NCBI GenBank assembly: GCA_949948735.1 | Contig: CATLGV010000002.1 | Coordinates: 1 to 64,000 of the forward strand | Source of the DNA: an uncultured Lachnospiraceae bacterium | GTDB lineage: Bacteria; Bacillota; Clostridia; Lachnospirales; Lachnospiraceae | Direction of reading: 5' to 3' | DNA: 64,000 bases | Part shown: positions 39,297-48,904 of the stretch, piece by piece | Position numbering within the stretch: position 1 is the stretch's first letter | Layout: each line of letters starts with the position of its first letter | The notes under the pieces: model-generated | Databases searched by the model: none | Told to the model about the DNA's origin: nothing | What the model saw: only the letters and a program-made list of their open reading frames with translations | Position numbers and translations under genes: made by a program

Positions 39297-40097
39297 ATGA
39301 ATACGATAGGACAGATCATCAGACAATTGCGTAAAGCAAAGGGAGTGACGCAGGAGGAGCTGGCCGGCGCATTAAATGTGACGTATCAGGCGGTATCTAA
39401 ATGGGAAAACGGGGCGGCTCAGCCGGATATTATGATGATGCCGGTACTGGCAGCATATTTCGGGGTAACGATCGACGAGCTTTTTGGTTATAAGCTGGAC
39501 GTGATGACCAACAAGGAACGGCTGATTTGCCATATGGAAAGGAACCGTATCCTGGTCCGCGGGGAAGTGGATCTGAAATGTGGTGCGAAAACAGATTACT
39601 ATATAAACACGGAAAACTTTTCTACGAATGCCCAGCTGTCCCGAATTGGCGAGGTTTTTGCGGACTGTATCCGGGAAAACCGCCTGGAGTTTGACGTACT
39701 GGTGGGGCTGGCATACCACGGCATTGCGTTTGCGGTGGCGGCGGCGACGGCTTTGCATACGAAATACGGCAAAATATGCAGCTATTGTTATGACAGGCGG
39801 GTAGCGGACAGCAGAAGACGAATGCTGTGCGGCCACACGCTGCAGGACGGGGAACGGGTAGTGATTGTGGACGATGTGATGACTTCGGGGAGCTCTGTGG
39901 AGCAGCGGGTAGAGCAGCTGCGCCGTCAGGCCGATATCCGGGTGGCCGCGGTAATTGTGATTGTGAACCGCAGGAACCAGATGCCGGCAGGAGCTGCCTC
40001 CGGGGAGGAGCGCATTATGGAAAAGTACGGGGCCAAGGTTTATTCCCTGATTACGGATGAGGATATCGAAGCCGCCCTGCGGAATCGGATAATATAA
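39297..40097 (+). CDS. XRE-family HTH fused to orotate-phosphoribosyltransferase-like domain
   Basis: HTH IGQIIRQLRKAKGVTQEELAGALNVTYQAVSKWENGAAQPDI; OPRT-like LKCGAKTDYYINTENFSTNAQLSRIGEVFADCI and PRPP motif VVIVDDVMTSGSS. Confidence 0.88.
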   Translation: MNTIGQIIRQLRKAKGVTQEELAGALNVTYQAVSKWENGAAQPDIMMMPVLAAYFGVTIDELFGYKLDVMTNKERLICHMERNRILVRGEVDLKCGAKTDYYINTENFSTNAQLSRIGEVFADCIRENRLEFDVLVGLAYHGIAFAVAAATALHTKYGKICSYCYDRRVADSRRRMLCGHTLQDGERVVIVDDVMTSGSSVEQRVEQLRRQADIRVAAVIVIVNRRNQMPAGAASGEERIMEKYGAKVYSLITDEDIEAALRNRII

Positions 40098-40116
40098 GCA
40101 AAAGGGCTGAATTTTG

Positions 40117-40509
40117 CTATTCGGAATCCTTTTTCGTCGGTTTAAAGAGCACCTTGCACACAAGCGCAAGACCGCCAAATATTAGAATCAGGATACCGGC
40201 CCATTCGAACAGAGTCATTGTGCTTAAATACAGCCGGGTCGACGCAATGACCGCAGCGATGATCAGAAGAACGGATAATCCGAGAAATATCTTCCTGCCA
40301 AAGGATTCCGGACGGATAAATACCAGAATCACAGCAATAATAAAAGGGACAATCACCAGGCCGGAAGGGATGCTGGCGGAGCCGATGCGCAGGCCGTAGG
40401 TGAAAAAGCCGTTGCTTACCGTAACGCTGGTGGAAAACCAGAATAACCCGACGGCGAGCATTGCGAGTCCGCCTAAAAATTCCAACAGTTCGTTTTTTTG
40501 TTTTTTCAT
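40117..40509 (-). CDS. Small multi-TM membrane protein, unknown
   Basis: Hydrophobic 130-aa ORF, last in PspA-type operon. Confidence 0.7.
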   Translation of the reverse strand: MKKQKNELLEFLGGLAMLAVGLFWFSTSVTVSNGFFTYGLRIGSASIPSGLVIVPFIIAVILVFIRPESFGRKIFLGLSVLLIIAAVIASTRLYLSTMTLFEWAGILILIFGGLALVCKVLFKPTKKDSE

Positions 40510-40534
40510 TCGCTGTTTATACTCCTGTTATCTG

Positions 40535-41503
40535 TTAAATCAGCTTCTGGCCGCATTCCTTGCAGAACCTGCCGCCGTCCGTGGGGGTGCCGCAGTTGGG
40601 GCAGAATTTTGGCGGGACGGCGCCTGCGGACTGTGAAACGGATGGGGACGGCTGTACATTTGCAGACATGTTATGGACCATCTGCTGGCCCATCATCATA
40701 CCCATCTGCATGCTTGCCATATCCATCGCGGTGTTGGCGCCGCGGTTATTTCCGTTGGAAAGCGCGTCCGACATGGCAAACTGCTGATAGCGGTTCATGT
40801 CGCCGACCATAGCCTGTGAGGCGGCCTTCGTCTGCATTTCCTGAATCTCCTGCGGATAGGAGAAGTTGGAGCAATGGAAAGCGGTTACGGTAAGACCGAG
40901 CTTAATCAGCTGCATGTCGAGATCCGTTCGAATACCGTTGCCGATTTCAACGGCATTTGCCTGTAGATTGAACATATCCTTGCCCTCCTGGGAGATCCAT
41001 TTCATCAGGAGCGGATCCAGGATGGAGAGAACGCGCTCGCGGATATCGTCAATCGTGTAAATCTGTTTTACGCCTGCAAGCGATTCGATGAGCTGCAGAT
41101 AATCGCTGACCTTTACGTCAAAGGTGCCGTAGGCGCGAATCGGCATACCGGCCGGAAGCCCCGGCGCGGGAATGCTGATGACATTCTTGGTGCCCCATTT
41201 AATATTGAAGAGCTTGGTGTTGATAAAGAGCACCTCGGCGCGGATACCGCTGTTAAAACCGAATTTAAAGCCCTTCAGCGTGGAGAGGAACGGGATAATG
41301 TCGGACTCGACCTCAAAGCTTCCCTCATCCTTAAAGATACCCTCCACCTTGCCGTTGTATAAAAAGATGGCGTCCTGTCCCTGACGAATAATCAGGCGGC
41401 TGTCCTTTTTGATTTCGTTGTTTGACCATTTCCAGAATATAACGTCATCCCTGTATTCCTTCCATTCGATCACATTCGCGAATTGATTGCTGAAAAATCC
41501 CAT
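40535..41503 (-). CDS. SPFH-domain protein with C-terminal zinc ribbon (YdjI-like)
   Basis: SPFH/virion-core-like N-terminus (VIEWKEYRDDVIFWKW), C-terminal KFCPNCGTPTDGGRFCKECGQKLI. Confidence 0.85.
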   Translation of the reverse strand: MGFFSNQFANVIEWKEYRDDVIFWKWSNNEIKKDSRLIIRQGQDAIFLYNGKVEGIFKDEGSFEVESDIIPFLSTLKGFKFGFNSGIRAEVLFINTKLFNIKWGTKNVISIPAPGLPAGMPIRAYGTFDVKVSDYLQLIESLAGVKQIYTIDDIRERVLSILDPLLMKWISQEGKDMFNLQANAVEIGNGIRTDLDMQLIKLGLTVTAFHCSNFSYPQEIQEMQTKAASQAMVGDMNRYQQFAMSDALSNGNNRGANTAMDMASMQMGMMMGQQMVHNMSANVQPSPSVSQSAGAVPPKFCPNCGTPTDGGRFCKECGQKLI

Positions 41504-41505
41504 GC

Positions 41506-42696
41506 TTACCTCATTTCCGCGCTGTCAGCGCAAATCATTTTCTGAACCGGCGCATCACTGCACGGCGCTATGGACGGTATATCGCGGCACAGCTCCGTGG
41601 AGGGCGTTTCGCCGTTTCCGTAGGAATAACGGTGATCCGCTTCATACTGCCCCCACAAAATTGCTAAAATCAGGAGAAGTACGGCGACGACAAGCGCACC
41701 GATTTTAAAGGGGCTCTTCGGATAGCTGCCGTGGATATTGCCGGTCTGCCCGTTGATGACAACCTGATAGCTTTTCCCTTCATAATGATAGGGAAGGGCG
41801 TATATCGGAACAAAAATATGTTTGTAGGTTTCATTACTATATGCCGGCCGGATGTGAACGTTTTTGACGGTGTCATAGCGGAGCATCACGTCATTCTCTG
41901 CATCCATGCGGAGCGTACCGGCCATCAAATCTCTTGCGTCGGCATGCGCTGCGTCCAGTCCCACCTCATAACACTGGGAAATACAGCCCTGCAGATACTG
42001 CGGTGCATAGGACACCATGCGGCCCATGTCATAAGGCTCGACGCTGGTCAGAAATGCTGAGCGTTCGCTGTTGACAGCCTTTACAAGGAGGTCGTCAAAA
42101 TCGTGCCGGATATGGCCGCTTGTGTGATACCAGTCCGTTACAGTCCTGGTATGGGTGTTGCCGTCCCTGTCACGATAGCGTTCCGTCCGATTGCGTCCGC
42201 CCATTGCCGTATAGGCGGCTTCCGTGCGCGCGTCAAAGGTCCAGTAAGGGAGATAAAGGCGCTGCATTTTGTCCCGCTGATACAGCGTCCGCAGCTTCGC
42301 AGGGGCAAAAAAACGCCTGCCAATCCAGCGGCGGAATACCTCCTGCGCATTGGCCGCATCCATTGCAAACGGAATGATACCATCCGGTATGATGCTGTCG
42401 AGCTGCTTTTGCGCCAGTACATAAGTGGAGCCGCAATAAGGGCAGGCGGAGGTGGTATCACCTCCGGCAAGCTCTATTACGGCGCCGCAGCCGGTACATT
42501 CCATGGTGGAGGAGGCTTTCTCGGAAGGACGCAGGGTTCTTTTGGCGTCCAGCGTAAGCGTATGCTCCACAATCGCTGCGGTATCATTGAAAATCGCAAC
42601 CGTATTCCCGCAGTTGGGGCATTTCATCTGTTTGCTTACGACGTCATACTCCAGGATGCCGTCGCAGGCTTCACAGCGGTAGACTTCCTGTTCCAT
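41506..42696 (-). CDS. Double zinc-ribbon protein with C-terminal TM
   Basis: CEACDGILEYDVVSKQMKCPNCG and CTGCGAVIELAGGDTTSACPYCG; C-terminal IGALVVAVLLLILAILWG. Confidence 0.8.
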   Translation of the reverse strand: MEQEVYRCEACDGILEYDVVSKQMKCPNCGNTVAIFNDTAAIVEHTLTLDAKRTLRPSEKASSTMECTGCGAVIELAGGDTTSACPYCGSTYVLAQKQLDSIIPDGIIPFAMDAANAQEVFRRWIGRRFFAPAKLRTLYQRDKMQRLYLPYWTFDARTEAAYTAMGGRNRTERYRDRDGNTHTRTVTDWYHTSGHIRHDFDDLLVKAVNSERSAFLTSVEPYDMGRMVSYAPQYLQGCISQCYEVGLDAAHADARDLMAGTLRMDAENDVMLRYDTVKNVHIRPAYSNETYKHIFVPIYALPYHYEGKSYQVVINGQTGNIHGSYPKSPFKIGALVVAVLLLILAILWGQYEADHRYSYGNGETPSTELCRDIPSIAPCSDAPVQKMICADSAEMR

Positions 42697-42717
42697 GTTT
42701 TTCCTCGTTTCCTGTAC

Positions 42718-43401
42718 TTATTTGCCTAATTTTTCCTTTAAGGCAGCCAGCTCGTCATCAACGGAGGTATCGCTGGAGGGAGCGTCATATTTGCTTGCAA
42801 GGCTGTCAATAGAAGCCTCGCCTGCGCTCCTGTTCAGCTCGGACATGGCGTTTGCCTCGTCAAACATTTTGTTTGCCTTTTCCTCCATGCGCTCAAAGGC
42901 GGACATATCGTTGGAAACGCCGGCCACGGAAGCGCCGATTTCGTTGATATGCTGCTGGGTCTTAGCCGCCGCCATTTTCGCCTTGATGGCATCGCGTCTG
43001 GCATTGAGCTCATCGATATCCTTGACAAGCTTGTCGTGCATTCCGCGCATCTTGGTGGCGTTATCACAGGCCATCTGATAAGTGCTCTGAAGAGCGGCCT
43101 GCTGATCGGCGTAGGTCTTCTTCTGTGTGAGGAACTGCTTTGCGTCCGCGTCGTTTCCGGCTGCAACAGCCTTCTCCGCATAGGACTGCATCTTTGCAAT
43201 GTTCTCATTGCACTCGTCCAATGCGCGCTTTGCGCGGCTTTCCTCCGCGATTACGGATGCGGTCTCAGCCTTTACCTTTCCCAAATCGCTTTCCAGATTT
43301 CTCAGATACTGATCTATCATTTTTTCGGGATCCTCTGCCTTGTCAAGCAGGGCGTTGATATTTGCCGACATAATGTCCTTGAAGCGTTCAATAATTCCCA
43401 T
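42718..43401 (-). CDS. PspA/IM30-family protein
   Basis: MGIIERFKDIMSANINALLDKAEDPEKMIDQYLRNLESDLGKVKAETASVIAEE; coiled coil. Confidence 0.93.
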   Translation of the reverse strand: MGIIERFKDIMSANINALLDKAEDPEKMIDQYLRNLESDLGKVKAETASVIAEESRAKRALDECNENIAKMQSYAEKAVAAGNDADAKQFLTQKKTYADQQAALQSTYQMACDNATKMRGMHDKLVKDIDELNARRDAIKAKMAAAKTQQHINEIGASVAGVSNDMSAFERMEEKANKMFDEANAMSELNRSAGEASIDSLASKYDAPSSDTSVDDELAALKEKLGK

Positions 43402-43724
43402 AGGTTATCCTCCTTCGATGTAGTTGCCTGTAATTCGGCGCTGTTTTTATGTATTTCTGCTATTATAACGTTTTTTTAATAAAAAAGCAAGGCCGCCGGA
43501 AACTGCAGGGGAAAATTCATGCGGCCAAAGAAAAGACCGGTGTCAGCCCGCTTTTAATCAATAATTAAAGTATTTCACAAATAAGTAAACAATTGCACAA
43601 CAAAAGGTTGCACAACCCTTTGCTTGTTGATATAATTTATAAATGGGCAGCTGTTATTTTCTGGATAATGCAGAGCCGGAATAACGGCGATGGACAGGAC
43701 AACGGAATACAGGAGGTATACGGT

Positions 43725-45332
43725 ATGGGACGTGACGTAAACGCAATCAGAAACGCGATTGAAGGCGGTGAGACGGCGCTTGGTATCGAGTTTGGCTCCA
43801 CCCGCATTAAAGCGGTGCTGATCGATGCGCAGCATGAGGTTCTCGCAAGCGGAAACCACGATTGGGAAAATCAATTGGTGAACAATATCTGGACGTACAG
43901 TCTTGACGCGATTTGGAAAGGGCTTCAGGACTGCTATCAGGACCTTGCGCGCAGCGTAAGGGAGCAGTTTGGCACGGAAATCAGGACAGTCGGCTCTATC
44001 GGGTTCAGCGCGATGATGCACGGCTATATGGCCTTTGATAAGGAGGGCAGCCTGCTGGTGCCGTTTCGAACCTGGCGCAACACCATCACGCAGGAGGCCA
44101 GCGAGAAGCTCACGGCGGTGTTCAATTACCATATTCCGCAGCGGTGGAGCATTGCGCATCTGTATCAGGCAATCCTGAATAATGAGGAGCATGTGGATAA
44201 GGTGGCGTTTTTCACGACGCTTGCAGGATATATCCACTGGCAGCTCTGCGGACAGAAGGTGCTCGGCGTCGGCGAGGCGTCCGGCATGTTCCCGATTGAC
44301 ATCGATACAAAGGATTTTAATAAGAGAATGGTCGCACAGTTTGATAAGCTTGTAGCGGACAGGAAGCTGGGATGGCAGCTTGCCGATATTATGCCCAGGG
44401 TGCTGACCGCGGGTGAAAACGCCGGCACGCTCACTGCAGAGGGGGCAAAGCTCCTTGACGTGACGGGAACGCTGCAGGCAGGCATTCCGATGTGCCCGCC
44501 CGAGGGCGACGCAGGCACCGGCATGGTGGCGACAAACAGCGTGGCAAAACGTACCGGAAACATTTCCGCGGGCACCTCTGTCTTTGCGATGGCGGTTCTG
44601 GAGAAGGAGCTGTCGAGGGCGTATGAGGAGCTGGATCTTGTCACGACGCCGGACGGCAGCCTGGTGGCGATGGTGCACTGTAACAACTGCACCTCTGATT
44701 TAAACGCATGGGTTCATCTCTTTGGAGAATTTCAGGAGGCGATGGGCGGGAAGGTCGATATGAACGAGCTGTACGGTACGCTCTACCGGAAGGCGCTTGA
44801 AGGCGATGCGGACTGCGGCGGCCTTCTGGCATACGGATATTTCTCCGGGGAGCATGTGACCGGGTTCACGGAGGGCAGACCGTTGTTTGCACGCACACCC
44901 GACGCGAAGTTCACGCTGGCGAATTTTATGCGGGTCAATCTGTTTACCGCGCTGGGGGCGATTAAAATCGGCATGGATATTCTGTCGAAGCAGGAGCACG
45001 TGACGCTTGACGAGCTGCTCGGACACGGCGGACTGTTTAAAACCGAGGGCGTAGGCCAGAAGGTGGTGGCGGCCGCGGTGAACGTTCCGGTCTCCGTGAT
45101 GAAGACAGCCGGAGAAGGCGGCGCATGGGGCATTGCGGTGCTTGCCAATTATATGATGAAGAGGGCCGACGGCGAGTCGCTTGGCGATTATCTGAACAAC
45201 AGGGTTTTTGCGGGGGAGGAATCGGTGCGCGTGGAACCGGATGCAAGGGATGTTGCCGGGTTCGAGACCTTTATCGAGCGGTATAAGAAGGGACTTGCAA
45301 TCGAGCGCGCAGCGGTTGAAGCGCTGCGGTAA
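43725..45332 (+). CDS. FGGY-family carbohydrate kinase (ribulokinase/xylulokinase-like)
   Basis: [58 protein letters not shown]; start after AGGAGG. Confidence 0.85.
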   Translation: MGRDVNAIRNAIEGGETALGIEFGSTRIKAVLIDAQHEVLASGNHDWENQLVNNIWTYSLDAIWKGLQDCYQDLARSVREQFGTEIRTVGSIGFSAMMHGYMAFDKEGSLLVPFRTWRNTITQEASEKLTAVFNYHIPQRWSIAHLYQAILNNEEHVDKVAFFTTLAGYIHWQLCGQKVLGVGEASGMFPIDIDTKDFNKRMVAQFDKLVADRKLGWQLADIMPRVLTAGENAGTLTAEGAKLLDVTGTLQAGIPMCPPEGDAGTGMVATNSVAKRTGNISAGTSVFAMAVLEKELSRAYEELDLVTTPDGSLVAMVHCNNCTSDLNAWVHLFGEFQEAMGGKVDMNELYGTLYRKALEGDADCGGLLAYGYFSGEHVTGFTEGRPLFARTPDAKFTLANFMRVNLFTALGAIKIGMDILSKQEHVTLDELLGHGGLFKTEGVGQKVVAAAVNVPVSVMKTAGEGGAWGIAVLANYMMKRADGESLGDYLNNRVFAGEESVRVEPDARDVAGFETFIERYKKGLAIERAAVEALR

Positions 45333-45413
45333 CGGACACATGCGTCATAAACGAATACCTGCCGCGCAGAAACGCGGATGACAGGAATGCGGTATGCGGA
45401 AAGGGAAATCAGG

Positions 45414-46112
45414 ATGTTAGAGGAATTAAAGAAAAGGGTTTACGAGGCGAATATGGAGCTGCCCAGATACGGGCTGGTGACGTTTACATGGGGGAATGTC
45501 AGTGAGATTGACCGGGAAAGCGGCCTGTTTGTGATCAAGCCAAGCGGCGTGGATTATGATCTCCTAAAGCCGGAGGACATGGTGGTGATGGATCTGGACG
45601 GCAACAAGGTGGAAGGCAGGTACAATCCCTCCTCCGATACGGCGACGCATCTGGAGCTGTACAAGGCGTTCCCGGAGGTCGGCGGTATCGTACATACGCA
45701 TTCGACCTATGCGACAAGCTGGGCGCAGTCCGGACGGGCGATTCCCTGCTACGGGACGACGCATGCGGATTATATGTACGGAGAGATTCCCTGCGCACGC
45801 GTGCTGAGCCAGGAGGAGATGGACGAAGGCTATGAGAAGAATACCGGTACGGTGATTATCGAGACCTTTTCCGGAAAGGATCCCATGGCAGTGCCGGCGG
45901 TGCTCTGTAAGAACCATGGGCCCTTCGCATGGGGCAGGGACGCGAAGGAGGCGGTGCACAACGCGGTGGTTTTGGAGGAGGTTGCCAAGATGGCGCTCTT
46001 TACGGAGCAGCTGAAGGCGGATGTGGAACCGGCGCCGCAGCGTATTCAGGATAAGCATTATTATAGAAAGCATGGGGCAAACGCTTATTACGGAAATAAA
46101 ATAGAGCAGTAG
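45414..46112 (+). CDS. araD: L-ribulose-5-phosphate 4-epimerase
   Basis: Class II aldolase/adducin: [73 protein letters not shown]. Confidence 0.92.
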   Translation: MLEELKKRVYEANMELPRYGLVTFTWGNVSEIDRESGLFVIKPSGVDYDLLKPEDMVVMDLDGNKVEGRYNPSSDTATHLELYKAFPEVGGIVHTHSTYATSWAQSGRAIPCYGTTHADYMYGEIPCARVLSQEEMDEGYEKNTGTVIIETFSGKDPMAVPAVLCKNHGPFAWGRDAKEAVHNAVVLEEVAKMALFTEQLKADVEPAPQRIQDKHYYRKHGANAYYGNKIEQ

Positions 46113-46138
46113 CAGGCGGATGCTGAAAGGAGTTTCGA

Positions 46139-47011
46139 ATGAGGCTGGGAGCATTGGAGGCAGGCGGAACCAAGATGGTATGCGCGGTCGGAAACGAAGC
46201 GGGCGAGATTTTTGAACAGGTATCTATTCCGACAGAGACGCCCGGGAAGACGATACCGGCGCTAATCGACTATTTTGGCAGTAAAAATATTGAAGCGCTG
46301 GGAATCGGATGCTTTGGTCCGGTGGATCTGGATCCGGCGTCGAAGACTTACGGGTATATTACGAGCACGCCCAAGACGGCGTGGGCGGATTACAACATTG
46401 TGGGCGCGTTTGCGGATGCGCTTGGGTGTCCGGTCGGCTTTGACACGGACGTCAACGGGTCGGTGCTGGGGGAAGTGACCTTTGGACAGGCAAAGGGAAA
46501 GAAATGCGTTGTCTATGTCACAATCGGAACCGGCGTCGGCGCAGGCGTCTGCATTGAGGGCAGGCTGCTGCACGGGATGCTCCATCCTGAGGCGGGGCAT
46601 GTGCTGATACAGAGGCGCAGCACGGACAGCTTCGCGGGGAAATGCCCGTATCATAAGAGCTGCCTTGAGGGGCTTGCGGCGGGGCCGGCTATCGAGGCGC
46701 GGTGGGGCAAAAAGGCGGCCTTGCTGCGGGATGACAAGGCGGTCTGGGATCTGGAGGCCTATTATATCGCACAGGCGTTGACAGGCTATATCCTGACGCT
46801 CTCGCCGGACATGATTATTCTCGGCGGCGGCGTGATGCATCAGGAGCAGCTGTTTCCCCTGATCAGGGATTATGTCAAGGAGCTGCTTGGCGGCTATATC
46901 CGGACGGAGGAGCTTGCGCATCCGGAGCGGTATATTGTGCCCGCAAGCCTGCAGGACAACCAGGGAATCATGGGTTGCCTGGAGCTTGCAAGGCGTGCGG
47001 GTTTGATATAA
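46139..47011 (+). CDS. ROK-family sugar kinase (fructokinase-like)
   Basis: LGALEAGGTKMVCAVG, YVTIGTGVGAGVCIEGRLLHGMLHPEAGHVL, CPYHKSCLEGLAAGPAIE. Confidence 0.9.
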   Translation: MRLGALEAGGTKMVCAVGNEAGEIFEQVSIPTETPGKTIPALIDYFGSKNIEALGIGCFGPVDLDPASKTYGYITSTPKTAWADYNIVGAFADALGCPVGFDTDVNGSVLGEVTFGQAKGKKCVVYVTIGTGVGAGVCIEGRLLHGMLHPEAGHVLIQRRSTDSFAGKCPYHKSCLEGLAAGPAIEARWGKKAALLRDDKAVWDLEAYYIAQALTGYILTLSPDMIILGGGVMHQEQLFPLIRDYVKELLGGYIRTEELAHPERYIVPASLQDNQGIMGCLELARRAGLI

Positions 47012-47043
47012 ACAAGAAGCAAAAAGAAATGGAGGAAGATGCA

Positions 47044-47883
47044 ATGACAAATTTAGAGCTTCAAAAAGCAGCAAATGAAGTTCGTAAGGGTATTGTTACC
47101 GGCGTCCATGCGGCAAAGGCAGGACATCCGGGCGGATCGCTGTCAGCGGCGGACATCTTTACGTATCTTTATTTCGAGGAAATGAACATTGATCCGAAGA
47201 ATCCGAAGAAGGAGGACAGGGACCGCTTTGTGCTGTCCAAGGGCCATACGGCGCCGGGGCTTTATTCGGCGCTTGCCAACCGCGGATACTTTCCGGTTGA
47301 GGATCTGACAACGCTTCGAAAGCTCGGCTCCTATCTTCAGGGGCATCCCTGCATGCAGCACGTTCCCGGTGTGGATATGTCTTCCGGATCACTTGGGCAG
47401 GGCATTTCGGTAGCCTGCGGTATGGCGCTGGGCGCAAAGCTGTCCAATGCGGCGTACAGAGTCTACACCCTGCTTGGCGACGGTGAGCTCGAGGAGGGCC
47501 AGGTCTGGGAAGCGTCCATGTTTGCGGGACACCGCAAGCTTGACAACCTTTGCGTTATCGTGGACAACAACGGCCTGCAGATTGATGGTAAGATTGAGGA
47601 CGTCTGCTCACCGTATCCGATTGACAAGAAGTTTGAAGCATTCAATTTCCATGTGATTAACCTTGCGGATGCGCATGACTTTGACCAGATACGGGCGGCC
47701 TTTCAGGAGGCGCGCAGGACGAAGGGCATGCCGACCGCGATTATTGCGCATTCCCTCAAGGGAAAAGGCGTTTCCTTTATGGAGGGCAACGTGGACTGGC
47801 ACGGCAAGGCGCCCAATGATGAGGAGTATGCGGTAGCAATGGCAGATTTGGAGAAGGTAGGTGAAGCGTTATGTCAGAAATAA
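47044..47883 (+). CDS. Transketolase, N-terminal subunit
   Basis: GHPGGSLSAADIFTYLYFEEMNID, DRFVLSKGHTAPGLYSALA, LLGDGELEEGQVWEASMFAGHRKLDNLCVIVDNNGLQIDG. Confidence 0.95.
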   Translation: MTNLELQKAANEVRKGIVTGVHAAKAGHPGGSLSAADIFTYLYFEEMNIDPKNPKKEDRDRFVLSKGHTAPGLYSALANRGYFPVEDLTTLRKLGSYLQGHPCMQHVPGVDMSSGSLGQGISVACGMALGAKLSNAAYRVYTLLGDGELEEGQVWEASMFAGHRKLDNLCVIVDNNGLQIDGKIEDVCSPYPIDKKFEAFNFHVINLADAHDFDQIRAAFQEARRTKGMPTAIIAHSLKGKGVSFMEGNVDWHGKAPNDEEYAVAMADLEKVGEALCQK

Positions 47884-48818
47884 AAAAGGTAGCAACCAGA
47901 GAGAGTTACGGAAATGCGCTTGTGGAGATCGGAAAGGAAAACCCGAATCTGGTCGTGCTGGACGCGGATCTTGCGGCTGCCACGAAGACAGGCGTATTTA
48001 AGAAGGCTTTTCCGGAGCGTCATATCGACTGCGGTATTGCGGAGTGCAACATGGCCGGTATCGCGGCGGGATTATCCCTTGCGGGAAAGATTCCGTTTAT
48101 GAGCTCCTTTGCAATGTTTGCGGCAGGGCGCGCGTTTGAGCAGGTGAGAAATTCCATCGGATACCCGCACCTGAACGTAAAAATCGGCGCGACGCACGCA
48201 GGTATTACCGTAGGCGAGGACGGCGCGTCCCATCAGTGTAATGAGGACATCGCGCTGATGCGCACGATTCCGGGGATGGTGGTTATGTGCCCGGCGGATG
48301 ACGTGGAGGCAAAGGCAGCCGTCCGTGCAGCCGTTGCGTATGAAGGGCCGGTTTATATTCGTTTTGGACGCGCGGCAGTGCCCGTTATCAATGACAGGCC
48401 GGATTACAGGTTTGAAATCGGCAAGGGAACCGTGGTAAGAGAAGGGACGGACGTAACCATTGTCGCAACGGGAATCTGTGTGGATTCCGCACTCGGCGCG
48501 GCCAGGCTCCTCGAGGAAGAGGGAATCAGTGCGGAGGTGATTAACATCTGCACAATCAAGCCGCTCGACGAGGAGATTATCGTGCAGTCCGCAAGGAAGA
48601 CCGGCAAGGTGGTTACGGCGGAGGAGCACTCTGTGATCGGTGGATTGGGAAGCGCGGTATGCGACGCGCTGTGCAAGTCCTGCCCGACACCGGTTTACAA
48701 AATCGGCATGCAGGACGTGTTTGGCGAGTCCGGCTCTGCGGCGGCGCTCGTTGAGAAATACAAGCTGGACGCGAAAGGCGTCTATGAGCAGGTAAAGGCG
48801 TTTGTCACAAAGGCTTAA
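47871..48818 (+). CDS. Transketolase, C-terminal subunit
   Basis: ATRESYGNALVEIGKENPNLVVLDADLAAATKT, GIAECNMAGIAAGLSLAGKIPFMSSFAMFAAGRAFEQVRNSIGYP; 13-nt overlap with the N-terminal subunit gene. Confidence 0.95.
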   Translation: MSEIKKVATRESYGNALVEIGKENPNLVVLDADLAAATKTGVFKKAFPERHIDCGIAECNMAGIAAGLSLAGKIPFMSSFAMFAAGRAFEQVRNSIGYPHLNVKIGATHAGITVGEDGASHQCNEDIALMRTIPGMVVMCPADDVEAKAAVRAAVAYEGPVYIRFGRAAVPVINDRPDYRFEIGKGTVVREGTDVTIVATGICVDSALGAARLLEEEGISAEVINICTIKPLDEEIIVQSARKTGKVVTAEEHSVIGGLGSAVCDALCKSCPTPVYKIGMQDVFGESGSAAALVEKYKLDAKGVYEQVKAFVTKA

Positions 48819-48904
48819 CTGCGGATAAATGCAGGCTGCTTCCGAAACGGCATATGGCCGGGTGCGCCCTGGCTCTGAATAACAAAGGAGAAAGGTACTG
48901 ACTT

